Notes under the pieces: model-generated
What the model was told of the DNA's origin: nothing
The model's database searches: none
What the model saw: only the letters and a program-made list of their open reading frames with translations
NCBI GenBank assembly: GCA_030685235.1
Contig: MU839131.1
Span: 186,001-250,000, forward strand
Source of the DNA: Copromyces sp. CBS 386.78
Lineage: Eukaryota; Ascomycota; Sordariomycetes; Sordariales; Sordariaceae
DNA length: 64,000 bases
Direction: 5' to 3'
Shown here: positions 47,164-58,432 of the stretch, in pieces
Numbering within the stretch: the stretch's first letter is position 1
Layout of the letters: the number at the start of each line of letters is the position of its first letter
Position numbers and translations under genes: made by a program

Positions 47164-47202
47164 GTAACTGCCTGGCAACCGCCCGGCAACCGTAAATCCC
47201 CC
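47164..47202 (-). repeat. Right terminal inverted repeat of the outer element
   Basis: Inverse of 20984-21022 with 36 of 39 positions matching. Normal base composition resumes just outside it. Confidence 0.8.
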
Positions 47203-48470
47203 CCTCCTACCCGCAGCTAAGCGGGAAGAGAGCGAGCATTGGACCTCGATTCGTGCCGCGGCTCACCGACCAGTCGCGGACATTGTCGTGTGCCTGTAAA
47301 GTGGCCGACTGTTGCGCCTTCCTTTTCAAAGTTGGACGATGCGATTTGGTTGCAATTGCTGTTCCTGAATTGAATCTCAATTGCTCGTTCGGATGTGACG
47401 GCGCAAGTGGCCGCCTGGAGCATCCCCGTCCATGCATTGGCCCTGGCTGCTGGGGCCCACTATCTCTGTAAATTTGGACCAATGATTGGCCGATTGAGAA
47501 ATTCGAGGACCATGCGAGCAAAAAGAACATCAGACGGTGGACACTGGACATTGGCAGTTGCAATTGACAAGACTTGGAAATCGGACAAATCAACTTTGGG
47601 CAAGTCCTCACAACTATCACGATTCTTCCCTCGGCTTCCTTATACTCTTATATCTACAGGCCGCTAGAATAGCACCTTACAAATTCATATGCTTATTCCC
47701 GTCTGTCGTGTTCGTTTTGGTCTGAGACAAGACATCTCGGCTTTTCTTCATTCCCATCCTTGTCAAGATGCCAATGTCAACAACAGCGCCGGAAAGCGAA
47801 CAAGGCTTCAACATGATGGATATGGACATGTTATAGATGTCTCCGAGGGGGTTGATGTGTTATATGCTCGGCGGTATTCATCGGATACAATGACCACCAA
47901 CCCGGGCCACCATCACCAATGAACAGACAATGGCAGGATGTGAGATCCAATCCCACCAACAATAGCCAAGTCCAAGAAAAGCCCGACTGATACCAAGACC
48001 CTGCCCAAGACTTGTCGACATGTCGTGTTGGCCGCCGGATGGAAGATGCAAATATGTACCTTCGACAAATGTAACAACCCGAGCGGCCGATCCACCTCCA
48101 CCGCTCCACCTTTTTCGTCATGTCCACCCTCTTGGCCTCCTTGCAACTAACCATTCCTGAAGCCTCGCCGCCCTCGGGCTGTCTTCTTCCCCGTGTCCCC
48201 TTTCTTTCCCCGGAATCGTTCGCTTTCACAAGCACTACACTACTAAAGCCGGATTCTCCATTCTTGGCAGCCTCTCCTGGACCTTCCCAAAGGCGCTGTC
48301 GGGCCATGTCTCCAAAGTGGAAGTAGTAGTCCAAAGTGTCCAGTTCACTTCCCTTCTCATCTCCATTCCTGTCGATTCCCACTTTGTTTCCCCTTTCATC
48401 CCTTCCGCTGCCCCCTTTCTCCCCACAATCACCATCGCCTGTCTCTGGGAGAAACACTTGCAACAAGGCA
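47203..48470. other. Upstream region of the UDP-glucose dehydrogenase gene
   Basis: Normal GC content. Pyrimidine-rich sequence from about 48100 to 48450 looks like a fungal promoter/5' leader. A 211-codon minus-strand open stretch at 47831-48466 is rejected as a by-product of that CT-rich composition. No other gene seen. Confidence 0.5.
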
Positions 48471-50636
48471 ATGGCCCATCAGTTGCCCTCGACACTCGAT
48501 CTGGGGAACGACGTTAGTCTCGACGTCTCCACTGCGCCAACGACCCCAGGAAGCAACTTGTCCTTCAGTCCCGTCCTCCAGCCTGCGGATCAACAATCGG
48601 GGATCCCCGCTATGAAGTCCCAGAGTGCCTCCAGGTCGTTGTCGTCCACGCTGTTCGACACTACGGCCAGGACACCACCAGTTCGCAATATCTGCTGTGT
48701 TGGCGCCGGCTATGTTGGTGAGTTCTGCACTTCTGTGGGGGGGTTACAGTCAAGTGTTCGTAGACTAACAAACCTCCAGGTGGCCCTACTGCGGCTGTTA
48801 TTGCCTTCAACAACCCCCATATCCGAGTGACGGTATTCGACAAGGACGAGAAGCGCATCCGAAGATGGAACTCCGTACACCCCCCCATCTACGAACCCGG
48901 CTTGAACCATATCCTGCGCATCGCCCGAGACGGATCCAAGGAATGCGCCATCGAGGCCAGGCCCCTCTCTGTTACAAACACCACATCCTCTAATACGCCA
49001 GATGTCTCGGATGCTTCAACTCCAGCCTCAGAGTGCGGCAGCCAGTGCGGAGACCATGTTTCCAAGCCCATTGCTGCCCGCCAGCCGAACCTCTTCTTCA
49101 CAGCCGATGTGGCCAAGTCCATCAGCGAGGCCGATATCGTGCTGATTGCTGTCAACACGCCGACCAAGAGCCGTGGTGCTGGCGCAGGTGCTGCGACGGA
49201 CATGACTGCTTTCGAGGCGGTTACTAATGTAGTTGCGCAACATGCTCGGCCGGGCGCCATCATTGTAGAAAAGTCTACAGTTCCCTGCCGGACAGCGCAG
49301 TTTGTACAAGACACTGTAAGGAGAATCAGTCTGTTCAAGGAAAGGGATTGACCGGCTAACTGTTTTCTAGCTTGCGCTCCATAGGCCCGGTGTTCACTTT
49401 GAGGTTCTCAGCAACCCCGAGTTCTTGGCTGCCGGAACTGCTATCAAGGATCTTCTCAACGCAGACCGTATCCTGATCGGCTGCAGCCCTACACCCTCTG
49501 GTCAGCGCGCTGCCGCCGCTTTAGCATCCGTCTACTCGGCCTGGATCCCGAGGTCACGCATCATCACTACCAATGTGTTCAGTTCCGAGCTCGCCAAGCT
49601 TGTCGCAAACTCGATGCTCGCCCAGCGCATCAGCAGTATTAATTCGATTGCGGCCATGTGCGAGGCGACTGGCGCTGATGTCACCGAGGTCGCTGGCGCA
49701 ATTGGTGCCGATCCCCGTATCGGCAGCAAGTTCCTCAAGGCCGGTATCGGTTTCGGCGGCAGCTGCTTCAAGAAGGACGTGCTCAGTCTGGCTTACCTTG
49801 CCGAGAGCCTCCAACTACCCGAGGTAGCAGACTACTGGCGGAATGTCATCACGATGAATGAGTTCGCCAGGAACAGGTTCGCTTCGCGCGTCGTAAGGTG
49901 TCTCAACAACACCCTCATTGGCAAGAAGCTCACCATTCTCGGTTATGCCTTCAAGAAGGACACCAACGATACACGTGAGTCACCAGCAGTGGAGATCATC
50001 CGGACGTTGGTCGAGGAAGGGCCACGAGAGATCGCTGTCTACGACCCCTGCTGCAACCCAGCGCAGATGGCCGAGGATATCGGTCGCTATGTCGGCGCTG
50101 AGGTACTACAGAGGAACGGCGGTCCTGTCATGGTCTATGCGGATGCCTACGAAGCCTGCCACTCGTCGGATGCGCTCCTGATTACGACCGAGTTCGACGA
50201 GTTCAAGAACACAGGCGAGCCAGTATCGGCGTCTGCCGAGGTCCTGGCCCCCAAGGCTGCTCCTGTCAAGGCTGTCGTCCCTGACCCACGGCCGTTTAAG
50301 GGCGATGAGCCAACTGAAACTGAGCTCCTGGCTCTCCATACCTTCTTGCTGCAGTCAACAGATGCGGAAGATAAGGAAGACCCATTACACCGCTTTAACG
50401 CTGTACCGGACTGCGCTGAGGACTGCCCAGACTGCTACATCGAGAAGGTGACGGGCACCAGTGGATACGGAGCAGGACAGGAGCATGTCTTCAAGGGCAG
50501 ACTCGATTGGAGGAAGGTTCACTATCACATGCATAAGCCTCACTGGGTGTTTGATGGTAGGGGGGTATTGGAGGTGGCCGGTATGGAGAAGTTGGGCTTC
50601 CGGGTGGAGAGTGTTGGTCGCCAGGGGAGGGTCTAG
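48471..50636 (+). CDS. UDP-glucose 6-dehydrogenase
   Basis: Three exons: 48471-48717, 48780-49315 and 49371-50636; introns of 62 and 55 nt with GTGAGT/GTAAGG donors and CTAAC branches. 682 residues. It oxidises UDP-glucose to UDP-glucuronate with two NAD+. The Rossmann motif GAGYVGGPTA spans the first intron (about residue 78). EADIVLIAVNTPT and VEKSTVPCRTA follow, then the central-domain block EFLAAGTA. The catalytic-Cys block GIGFGGSCFKKD (Cys in GGSC) is intact. The C-terminal nucleotide domain has LGYAFKKDTNDTRESP. Two fungal-type insertions make it longer than the animal enzyme (about 490): a Ser/Thr-rich loop after PLSVT near residue 165, and a Pro/Ala-rich segment before the C-terminus. 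UDP-glucuronate feeds cell-wall or capsule-type polymers and UDP-xylose. The start ATG follows a long CT-rich leader. No operon-like neighbour. Confidence 0.95.
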
Positions 50637-51610
50637 GGGTTTCTTTGATCCATGTCCCATTGGAATGTATAAGACGAATTGTAATGGAAAGTATGGCCTG
50701 AAATGGCTGCTATGATGGATTATGTTTGGATAGCCATAGTTGGCAAGAATATGCAAGACAAGAGAGGCACGCACGGTATCGATGCCTCCAACAGTGACAG
50801 GTGTAGCTTCGCCTGTTGCGTTTCTCGGTATATATATATATATATGTATATTTATATAATACTTATAACTTTCTCGTCATTTTTGGTCCCTTGTTTTCGA
50901 GATAGCTTTCGCCGTCCTGATGTTTTACCTGGACTACTTTCCAACCAGGGCCGCGGATAGCCGTCAGCCGCTGGTGAGGCTATTCACAAGGCAACACTGG
51001 CAGATGCCCACTATCGAATTAGGTGTTTGGGCATCATCAAAAACAAGGCAAGTCATGTATGCCAACGAATTCAACTAGTGTATACAAAGATATTGCTTGC
51101 TTGCGGGTTGATGTTTTATTCGTGAATACCAGCGGCATTGGATGGTTCGGGTTCCTGATTTACAAGCTCGACAAGGTACGCGTACTCTAAGAGCAGGTTG
51201 CCTGTTGATCACACGGGCTCAGGTCGTGCGAACTCTTGCCGCAAATGGAAGAGATAATCTGTCAGTGGCGGGGTGGGGGCGGTGTGCTGAAGGGTTGGAC
51301 GGTTGCGCTGACCAATTCACATCATCAGTATCGCTTCACGAAACAGAAGCTTCATGGTTCGGGGAACTGAGATGTAAATGTCAAGATGGATTCAAGAGGG
51401 TGGAGGAAAAGGGTTCGAGGCCCGAACTCCCCTACTTTTTAATCACTGGGTGTGTCAAGGGAATGATGGCTTACGTCTATTGATTATCACCCCGCCACTT
51501 CACCGCCCTCTCACCTTCCTCGCCTTCTCACCTTGTCGTTCTTATGCCCCCCCACATCCCGCCTCGTCTCCACCCCCCCTTCTTTTCTGGGGTACATGTC
51601 CCGTGCAAAG

Positions 51611-51685
51611 CCGTTGAAATTCACGAGACATTATGGGGAAGCGGAGTCCAGTGCATAGTCCACGGAGTATCTCCAATTTCAACGG
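51611..51685. repeat. 11-bp inverted repeat, possible hairpin
   Basis: CCGTTGAAATT at 51611-51621 pairs with AATTTCAACGG at 51675-51685 across a 53-bp loop that itself contains CGGAGTCC and CCACGGAGT. It could be the end structure of a tiny inverted-repeat element, or chance. Confidence 0.45.
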
Positions 51686-53096
51686 TTGCGAAACTATCGA
51701 AACAACAGAACTCCGCTTGTTAGCAATCTTGAAGGAGACTATCGTGTGGATGATAGCCTCCATCCTCACATCACTCAATGTTCGGGAACCTCAAGTCCCC
51801 GTCCCCGTCCCCGTCACCGAAAGCCTAGGCTTGTTATTATTCAACACCCAAGAAATGAACAAACCAGGACACCCATGCAACCCACGATATCAAGCGATGC
51901 AAACCCGCGGAGGGCTTTAGACTTAAGTTAGAGACCAATCTGCCTGAGGCGACCACTCAGCTTGTTTCGTAGCCTCTTTCCATGCTTGTCGGTTCAGCCT
52001 CACATCGAGGGTACGGAAGGATCTCTGAGTCGTTATACGCTGGGTTTCACCGTCCTTTTTTACAGCCCACGGGTCGGGTGATGGATACCTTATGCGAGCA
52101 GATGGGATTCGTGGGAAAGGGAACCCGAATGGCTTCGAGGGGTGACTTGTGCGACATGCAGGCACGATGATGATGCCCCTGCCTAGCTGGACTGAAGTAG
52201 AAGTGTTCCAGCTCATCTTCATCTCTTGTTTCTCTCTGCTCAGGCGGACGACTCGAACCATGAAAGTTTCCAAGTTCCTGTTTCCCCTTGACGATGCAGT
52301 GATCGACATGCCCATTACCTTTCCCGTCCAAGTCCAACCAATGACACTAGTCGAGAAGCGGAATAACTCAAGAGCTCAATTGTAACCTTTGATTGGACCG
52401 CTTTCAATCCCGCAGAACACGATCTGCGGTGCCCGATGTACACTACACCACACTTCTTTTTTGTGTTTGCGGGGGAGATTAACGGTCTTTCTCAATTCTC
52501 CCCCTCGCGACACCATGCCATGCCATGACACCCTCTCCAACTCTCTACATCTCACCGCGCTGTGACGTATTATATTTTCACTATTGTACCCCAAGTGGCA
52601 TGTATTGGATTTCGAAAAGGGTATTATTATTATCTTTGTTGCGGCGTCAGACGTGACTCAATACTCGGACTTTTGAAGTCAATTAATTCGTTCACTTGCA
52701 GAGAATCCGAGCAGACCGAGTTCGATAGTTCAACAGCAAAAGAAGTGGTGATGACAAGTCGGTGTCGTCTTGTAGAGGACCGGAGAGGCAAGAGGCTGGT
52801 CGTTGATGATCCCCTGCTGTGGTTCCTGTTAAAGCCAGTCTTGGTACCAAGTTGGTGCATTATCGTCGAATCGTGGCTTGCATCGGGGAACACCCAAAAA
52901 GCAAGACGATCGTCATGGCACTAGACTAGCAAACTTGGTGGGTTCCGCCCTCGTGGGTTCTGTGAACCTCTTTGGGGGTGGACATGATTTGCAGGTCGAG
53001 GTTACCCGGTTCGATGTTACACCGATGTTGTATCCTTGTTTGCTGCCGTGTTGTTGGAAAGGGGGCACGAGGACGAGGGGGGTTGTGGTTGTGCCA

Positions 53097-53106
53097 TGAT
53101 ATAAGA
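53097..53106 (+). promoter_or_regulatory. TATA-like element upstream of the GMC oxidoreductase gene
   Basis: GATATAAGAA lies about 90 bp before the ATG at 53192, a plausible spacing for a fungal TATA box with a short leader. The CT-rich stretch after it supports a transcription start nearby. Confidence 0.35.
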
Positions 53107-53191
53107 ACGACTTCTCCTCTGAGCCGGTCTCATCACTACATACTCCCTTCTGTTTCTCCAGGTTCTGCAGCCACAGAGAACCAACACCACC

Positions 53192-55150
53192 ATGATCCTC
53201 CGTCGTCTCCTAGGGCTGGCCTTAGCCGCCACCCCTCTCGCCCACGCTGTCGAGCTCACAGGCTATGAATACATCGTCGTCGGCTCCGGCGCCGGCGGCG
53301 GTCCGCTCGCCGCCCGTCTAGCCATGGCCGGCCACAAGACCCTCCTGATCGAAGCCGGCGACGACCAAGGCAACAACGTCAACGTCACCGTGCCAGCCTA
53401 CAACGCCCGGTCCACCGAAGACGAGAACATGTCCTGGGATTTCTACGTCCGCCACTACCCCGACGACAAGCAGCAAGCCCGCGACTGGAAGACCAGCTAT
53501 CGGCTCCCCGACGGGAGCATCTACACGGGCCTGTTCCCTCCCGAGGGGGCCGAGATGTTGGGAACCCTCTACCCACGCGCCGGCGTCCTGGGTGGCTGCA
53601 CCGCCCACAACGCCCTCATCGCCGTGTACCCGCACCAGTCCGACTTCCAGTACCTGGCCGACCTGACGGGCGACCAAGGCTGGTCCCCGGACAACATGCG
53701 CAAGCATTTCGTCTCCATGGAAGACAAGAACTACGTCAACGGGCTGTACTCGGGCCACGGCCGGGACGGCTGGCTTTCCACCGAGGTAACACCCCTAACC
53801 ATCCCGCTCAAGGACCCCCAACTACTTTCTCTCACGTTGGGCGGCGCCTTCGCCCTGGGAAACATCACCCAATCGCCCATCAACCTCGCCACCGTGCTGG
53901 CCGGTGATCTCAACGCCGACACCCTCGCCCGCGACAAGAAGCCCGCTTACTACGAGACGACTATCAGCAGCAGAAACGGCGCCCGTTCCGGCTCTCGTGA
54001 CTTCGTTGTCGCCGTGCGCGACGCGCGTAACCCCAACGGCAGCAAGAAGTACCCCTTGGACGTGCGGCTCAACTGCCACGTTACGAAAATCACCTTCAAC
54101 ACCACAGGGTCCGAACCAGTAGCAACAGGCGTCGAATTCCTCGACGGCGCCCACCTCTACCGCGCCTCGCCCCTCTCCCCCAACCGCGCAAACAGCGTCC
54201 GTCCCAACGGCACACCCGGTTCCGCCAAGGCATCTCGCGAGGTCATCATCTCAGGCGGCGCCTACAACTCGCCCCAAATCCTCAAACTCTCGGGCATCGG
54301 TCCCCGCGCCGAACTCTCCAAGTTCGGCATTCCCGTCCTCGTCGACCTGCCAGGCGTAGGCGGTAACCTGCAAGACCACTACGAGATCGGCGTCAACGTC
54401 AAGGTGCCCAAGGACTGGTCCGCTTTGAAGGGATGCACCTTCCAGCTATACGGCAACACCTCGGACCCGTGTCTCGACCGGTGGTTGAACCCCGTCTTGG
54501 GCGATCGCGGGACATATGCTTCGTCTGGTCTGGCAGTCGCCATGCTTTACAAGTCGAGCGTAACCACCGACGACAGTTATGATGTGTTTACCTTTGGTGG
54601 TCCCGTAAATTTCGCCGGGTACTACCCCGGCTATTCGGTGGATGTCACGGCCGAGCACGACTGGTGGACGTGGGCGATTTTGAAGGCTCACCCGCGGAAC
54701 AGAGCCGGTAGCGTCACTTTGCGCTCGTCCAACCCGTTGGATACCCCCGTAATCAACTACAACTATTTCGATTTCGGATCCGGCGATTACCAGGCCGACC
54801 TAACAGCTATGCGCGAAGCCATCGGCCTGGCGCGCGACGCACTGAAGAGACAGGTCGTGCGCACGCAGGAGGTCAGGCCGGGCGCGGATAAGCAGAGCGA
54901 TGGGGAGATTGAGCAGTACATCAAGGATGGAGCGTGGGGACATCACGCTTCTAGTACGTGTCCGATTGGAGCGGATGGCGATCCGATGGCCGTTCTTGAT
55001 AGCAAGTTTAGGGTTAGGGGCGTGAAGGGGTTGAGGGTCGTGGATGCGAGTGTGTACCCCAGGATTCCGGGGTCGTTTACGGCGGTTAGCACCTATCTTG
55101 CCGCCGAGAAGGCGGCGGTTGACATTTTGGAGGGGTTGAAGAAGAGCTGA
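53192..55150 (+). CDS. Secreted GMC-family FAD oxidoreductase
   Basis: Single exon, 652 residues. The ATG has strong context (CACCATGA) and starts a signal peptide MILRRLLGLALAATPLAHA. The FAD-binding motif follows at once: YIVVGSGAGGGPLAARLAMAGH, then LLIEAGDD. GMC signature 1 is in GVLGGCTAHNALI, and signature 2 in GAYNSPQILKLSGIGPRA. The C-terminal active site has GAWGHHASSTCPIG, giving the conserved His. The usual second His/Asn is not evident in VYPRIPGSFTAVSTYLAAEK. The family oxidises alcohols or sugars (aryl-alcohol, glucose or choline-type), passing electrons to O2 or quinones; the substrate cannot be inferred. Ten or so NxS/T sites fit secretion. High GC and codon bias resemble a well-expressed gene. 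Some members belong to secondary-metabolite clusters, but no such genes are adjacent. Confidence 0.93.
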   Translation: MILRRLLGLALAATPLAHAVELTGYEYIVVGSGAGGGPLAARLAMAGHKTLLIEAGDDQGNNVNVTVPAYNARSTEDENMSWDFYVRHYPDDKQQARDWKTSYRLPDGSIYTGLFPPEGAEMLGTLYPRAGVLGGCTAHNALIAVYPHQSDFQYLADLTGDQGWSPDNMRKHFVSMEDKNYVNGLYSGHGRDGWLSTEVTPLTIPLKDPQLLSLTLGGAFALGNITQSPINLATVLAGDLNADTLARDKKPAYYETTISSRNGARSGSRDFVVAVRDARNPNGSKKYPLDVRLNCHVTKITFNTTGSEPVATGVEFLDGAHLYRASPLSPNRANSVRPNGTPGSAKASREVIISGGAYNSPQILKLSGIGPRAELSKFGIPVLVDLPGVGGNLQDHYEIGVNVKVPKDWSALKGCTFQLYGNTSDPCLDRWLNPVLGDRGTYASSGLAVAMLYKSSVTTDDSYDVFTFGGPVNFAGYYPGYSVDVTAEHDWWTWAILKAHPRNRAGSVTLRSSNPLDTPVINYNYFDFGSGDYQADLTAMREAIGLARDALKRQVVRTQEVRPGADKQSDGEIEQYIKDGAWGHHASSTCPIGADGDPMAVLDSKFRVRGVKGLRVVDASVYPRIPGSFTAVSTYLAAEKAAVDILEGLKKS

Positions 55151-55948
55151 GGCGCGGGTTGTGAATGCTTTGAAGTTTACGGCAAGGGAGGGGGACAGAC
55201 GGGACTGGGATTAGGGACCTATCATTAGCAATGCGTTTTGTAATCATGAGATAATAATATCACTTGAAGTTCTTTATGAGATTTGGCATTGTTGTTGACC
55301 TCTTTCATGTGGTTTGGTATCTTGGAGGGTTAAATAAAGCAGGGGAATTAATTGAACTGAGAATGTTGTGTAACTTTGTGGTGATGTTGGAGTTTATGGT
55401 ATGGGGCGAGGGGCGGGGCCTATGGACTGGGAGTTAAATGGGATGGATCATTAGCATTCCTTTACAATCATGGTATAATCAATTCATCTTCTGAATGATA
55501 ACTTGTTAATCATGATAGTCGGCTACTTTCGTATGCGTTTGGTACCTCGTGTTGTGTGAGGTGAACGTCCGATCGACTGAATCTGGTTCTGGCTGTTCAT
55601 CCTCCGCGTGTGCTCCTTCGATATTGTATTCCCATGACCTTGACTGCCGCGTCCTCGTAGTTTGTCTTCACAACGTCTCTCGCCACTTGCTTGTTTGTAT
55701 CTGCTGGTTATCTTCCAGACGCCGCCACTACCTGAGCCATGCATGATCCTTGGAATGCCCTCGAAGTGCGTTGAGGAAGGCCTGAAAGATCAGAAGCGGA
55801 CAGGAAAAAAAAAGCCAAGGCGGAGGAAGGGTGACGACTCGTCATGGGACGGCTTCGACTGGTCGTAATTGCGCTGAAACAAAGAGTATTGGCTCACTGG
55901 CGAGATGATTGGTAGAAGCAACGGGAGGGTGCCAACGACGAGGACGAA
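55151..55948. other. Intergenic stretch between convergent genes
   Basis: Holds the 3' flanks of the GMC gene (plus) and the rhodopsin-fold gene (minus). Two loosely similar segments (ATTAGCA followed by ATCATGRKATAAT near 55223-55260 and 55450-55485) look like a small duplication. No gene seen. Confidence 0.5.
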
Positions 55949-57306
55949 CTACGTTTTCGGCGGCCATGAAGACGTGGAATCCGAGTGATGATCTCCTTCA
56001 AACAACGGGTCTCTGTGGGAGGATCTCGTAACGATAACGTGTCTGGAGAACTGTCCAGAAAGCATCACAGTTAGTCTTCCTCTTCTTCTTCGCTGCTCTC
56101 ACTTCTTTGGGAGAAAGCCAACTTACATGCGCCCCATCAAACGGCACCGCCGTCTCCGTCTCAAGCAGCACCGCATTGCTACCTCTAGGCCCTGACGGTC
56201 CTCCCTTCCTCGAGAACATGGAGTTTGTGCGTTCCTTCAACAACACCGGAGGTCCCCTCGGTCCATGTTCAATGTCGTACGCGGATCCGGATGTAGCGCT
56301 GGCGAATCCGAGCTTGCGGCCAATGTTGGTGATCAGCGGGCGCAGAGTGGCCAGACTACCTGCTGTGATGGCCAGACATAGTTCCACGCTGGACCAGATA
56401 GCTACGTTGGCTGTGAGGGTGATGGAGTTCGGGCTCTTGATTTGCTGGTGAAAGTATGGCATGCGGGCTATGACTGCGCAGCTTGCACTGTTGGGGTCTT
56501 GAAGTTAGCGAGTGGTTCGAGGAACACAGAAGGGGGGCGTGAAGCAAGTAAATACGTACAGACACCCCATGCCCATCAGTGTCATGAGGGCAATCCTCGT
56601 CTTGAGCTCTATCTGAAGATGGTAAACGATCCAAGCTGGGAGCAGCGCATAGACGAGATCGGTAACAATGTTGAAGACACTGCACGTGTATTCCACGGCG
56701 AGAACGCTCCCGTCGCTAACACATCTCCCTTTTCCCCCCTGTAATCTGTCCCAAAAGAAGGAGATAGGTTGGCACTGTAATATCGAAAAAGCGGTAAATG
56801 TTATGCTGTTGGAGATTGTAATTATTACGGCGCCGCGGATGATGCGTCTGTGGCTTTTGTTGATGGTGGTGAGGCGTAGCAGGAACCAACTGACAGACAG
56901 CTTGGCGAATAGGATGGTGAAGGCGTAGGCGCTGTAGCAGGCCCACCAGAACTGAGAACATGGTCAAGTCAGGTCAGCAAAGAACTCGGTCGGCCTTGGC
57001 CCTTTGGGGCAAGAAGAGACATGGGGGATGCGCGACACAGACCTTTGTAGCTTCTACATTGTTCTTCGACTTGGAGGCGTCATTATCACCATGGCCAATC
57101 CACTGGCGGAGCCCGCTCATAGCAAAGGCAACGTATACCGTGAAGCAGGCCATCGACATGAACATGAGAATATCGTCAACCCCAAAGCAGTCCCTTCTGA
57201 CCCAGAGACGGGTGTAGGCACGAAGGGCGACGGCGATGAACGCGAGTGTCCACGAGACGAGGTCGACGCCCATCATCTCGCGATCGCTCTTGTTAGCCAA
57301 ATCCAT
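55949..57306 (-). CDS. Fungal rhodopsin-fold integral membrane protein (SAT4/PTH11-like)
   Basis: Four exons: 57306-57043, 56951-56560, 56487-56127 and 56050-55949; 372 residues. Introns are 90, 72 and 76 nt. The first donor (GTCTGT) is weak, but the join TKFWWACYSAYAF is typical of the family. The second donor is GTACGT, and the last intron has GTAAGT, CTAAC and ACAG. Seven hydrophobic segments are present, among them VSWTLAFIAVALRAYTRL, DDILMFMSMACFTVYVAFAM, FTILFAKLSVSWFLLRL, GAVIITISNSITFTAFSILQ and VFNIVTDLVYALLPAWIVY. The CQPISFFWD block and DxVYALLP are family hallmarks. The C-tail (Ser/Pro/Gly-rich) should be cytosolic and ends in a VIVTRSS-type segment. A sensory or receptor role is supposed for the family; the ligand is unknown. 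It is a different subgroup from the gene at 11088. Confidence 0.88.
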
Positions 57307-58432
57307 GATGGGTGGGCAAGATGGTTGAGGTAAAGTTCAACCTGCTTCAGAAAGGAAGAGGGGTGAAGGATGAGACGCGGCCGCCTTGGGTTTAAAAAAA
57401 AATGGTGGAGGTTGTTGACATGGTGGGAAGCTCTATCATCCCAACAACAATGTGGCAATGGAAACGCCGACGATGTTGCTTGCTTTCGAGGGCGAACAGG
57501 AGCAGCATCTCATCCAGACTTTGGGTACAAACATGGCGTCAAACCTGGAGGCTCGATATTATCTGCTGTGCGGCAGGGAATCTACTCGAAGAAGCGTCAG
57601 CGCAAGTTGGATGTGATCAGATAAGCGGTAGCGGCTTGTTGAAGGCCGCTCTCAATCCCAAGTTTTGGCATGTTGCCGACGGGTTGACCCGTGGTGTTGC
57701 ATATCTTCAAGGGACGGAATTGAAATTGTGACGGGCAGCGTTTGAAGTTGGCCCTAGAATGAGTATTCAGTTTTGTTGCTAACAGCTCACCAGGTAGCTC
57801 TAGCTACCTCTAGTGTGTGGGCTGGTAATAGCTGAAGTTCCAGATCGCGGATTATCTACCCTTAGAGCCCATCACAGGAGACTTGGCTTCTGGGGGCCAC
57901 TGCCTTTTATTGTCAGCATTGTGGTTGATAAACTCTAAAGGGAAGTTCTTGGGTATACTTGCTCGTTGAAGAATATCTCGGGTTCGTCTTTGAAGACTCT
58001 AGAAAAGCATGGACCGTTTGTTTCTGATGATGCTTTGGAACAAAGAGGTAGCTGTTGATAGGCGTTCCTGTTGTGTCTGGACACCCCCGCGCGTCGAACC
58101 AAACAATGATGAGGTCATGGTGGTCTGTGCTCCCCTCCCTACCGCTTCTGGCATCCAGCTCCTACCTTTGTAGGCTATCGACGACGACAACGCGTTGCGC
58201 TTTCTGTTTCGCTCTTTCCCTTTTGTCTCGTTGCAACAGGCATATGATGTGCAGCTTTTCATCTTACATCCCAGTTGTAATCCCCCGTCACCAACCTTAA
58301 AACTTGCTCCTCGACTGCAGAGCACCGAAGCATCTGTTAGGCTTCCGGCCTTATTGAACATCTTGACACTAACATTTACCACTGAAGCGACAGTCAACAC
58401 CAACGATTTCGATCACCAGATTCGCGGTCAGC
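57307..58432. other. Divergent promoter region
   Basis: About 1.1 kb between the minus-strand rhodopsin-fold gene and the plus-strand dehydrogenase. An imperfectly symmetric 18-bp palindrome, AGGTAGCT-CT-AGCTACCT, lies at 57792-57809. No coding frame is convincing. Confidence 0.5.
57792..57809. promoter_or_regulatory. 18-bp palindrome, possible binding site
   Basis: Two perfect 8-bp arms AGGTAGCT/AGCTACCT separated by CT, about 620 bp upstream of the dehydrogenase ATG and 490 bp upstream of the divergent gene. It could be a dimeric transcription-factor site or a small hairpin. Confidence 0.3.

Larger units (their letters stand above)
20984..47202. mobile_element. Composite nested transposon block, RIP-degraded; outer layer a TIR DNA transposon
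   Basis: The interval is bounded by inverted repeats of 39 bp (20984-21022 and 47164-47202) that agree at 36 positions and begin GGGGGATTTACGGTTGCC. Removing the younger insertions between 21532 and 37994 leaves an element of about 9.8 kb. Its minus strand (about 43500-38900) reads as a Plavaka/KDZ-type transposase; its plus strand (about 44640-46830) holds another degraded ORF. Nearly all of the block except the two edges and one small insertion is visibly AT-rich and TpA-rich, with in-frame stops almost only TAA/TAG, as expected of RIP. I found no convincing target-site duplication: the 8 bp outside each end share only TCCT at the same offset. Confidence 0.75.
50637..53191. other. 2.5-kb intergenic stretch
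   Basis: No supportable gene between UDP-glucose dehydrogenase and the GMC oxidoreductase. It holds a TA microsatellite at about 50829-50859 and an 11-bp inverted repeat at 51611-51621 and 51675-51685. The right end is the GMC promoter, including a TATA-like GATATAAGAA at about 53097. Confidence 0.5.

Noticed and set aside
20984..47202. Starship giant transposon
   Set aside because: No DUF3435 tyrosine-recombinase captain is readable at either end, and the contents are explained by nested Ty3 and KDZ-like elements.
20970..47215. Target-site duplication for the outer inverted-repeat element
   Set aside because: The flanking octamers TATCCTGT and CCTCCTAC share only TCCT; the C-run makes the right boundary ambiguous, so no duplication is claimed.
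47831..48466. 211-codon minus-strand open frame upstream of UDP-glucose dehydrogenase
   Set aside because: It is antisense to a CT-rich leader, is Gly/Glu/Arg-biased as a result, has no motif or signal peptide and conflicts with the promoter of the real gene.
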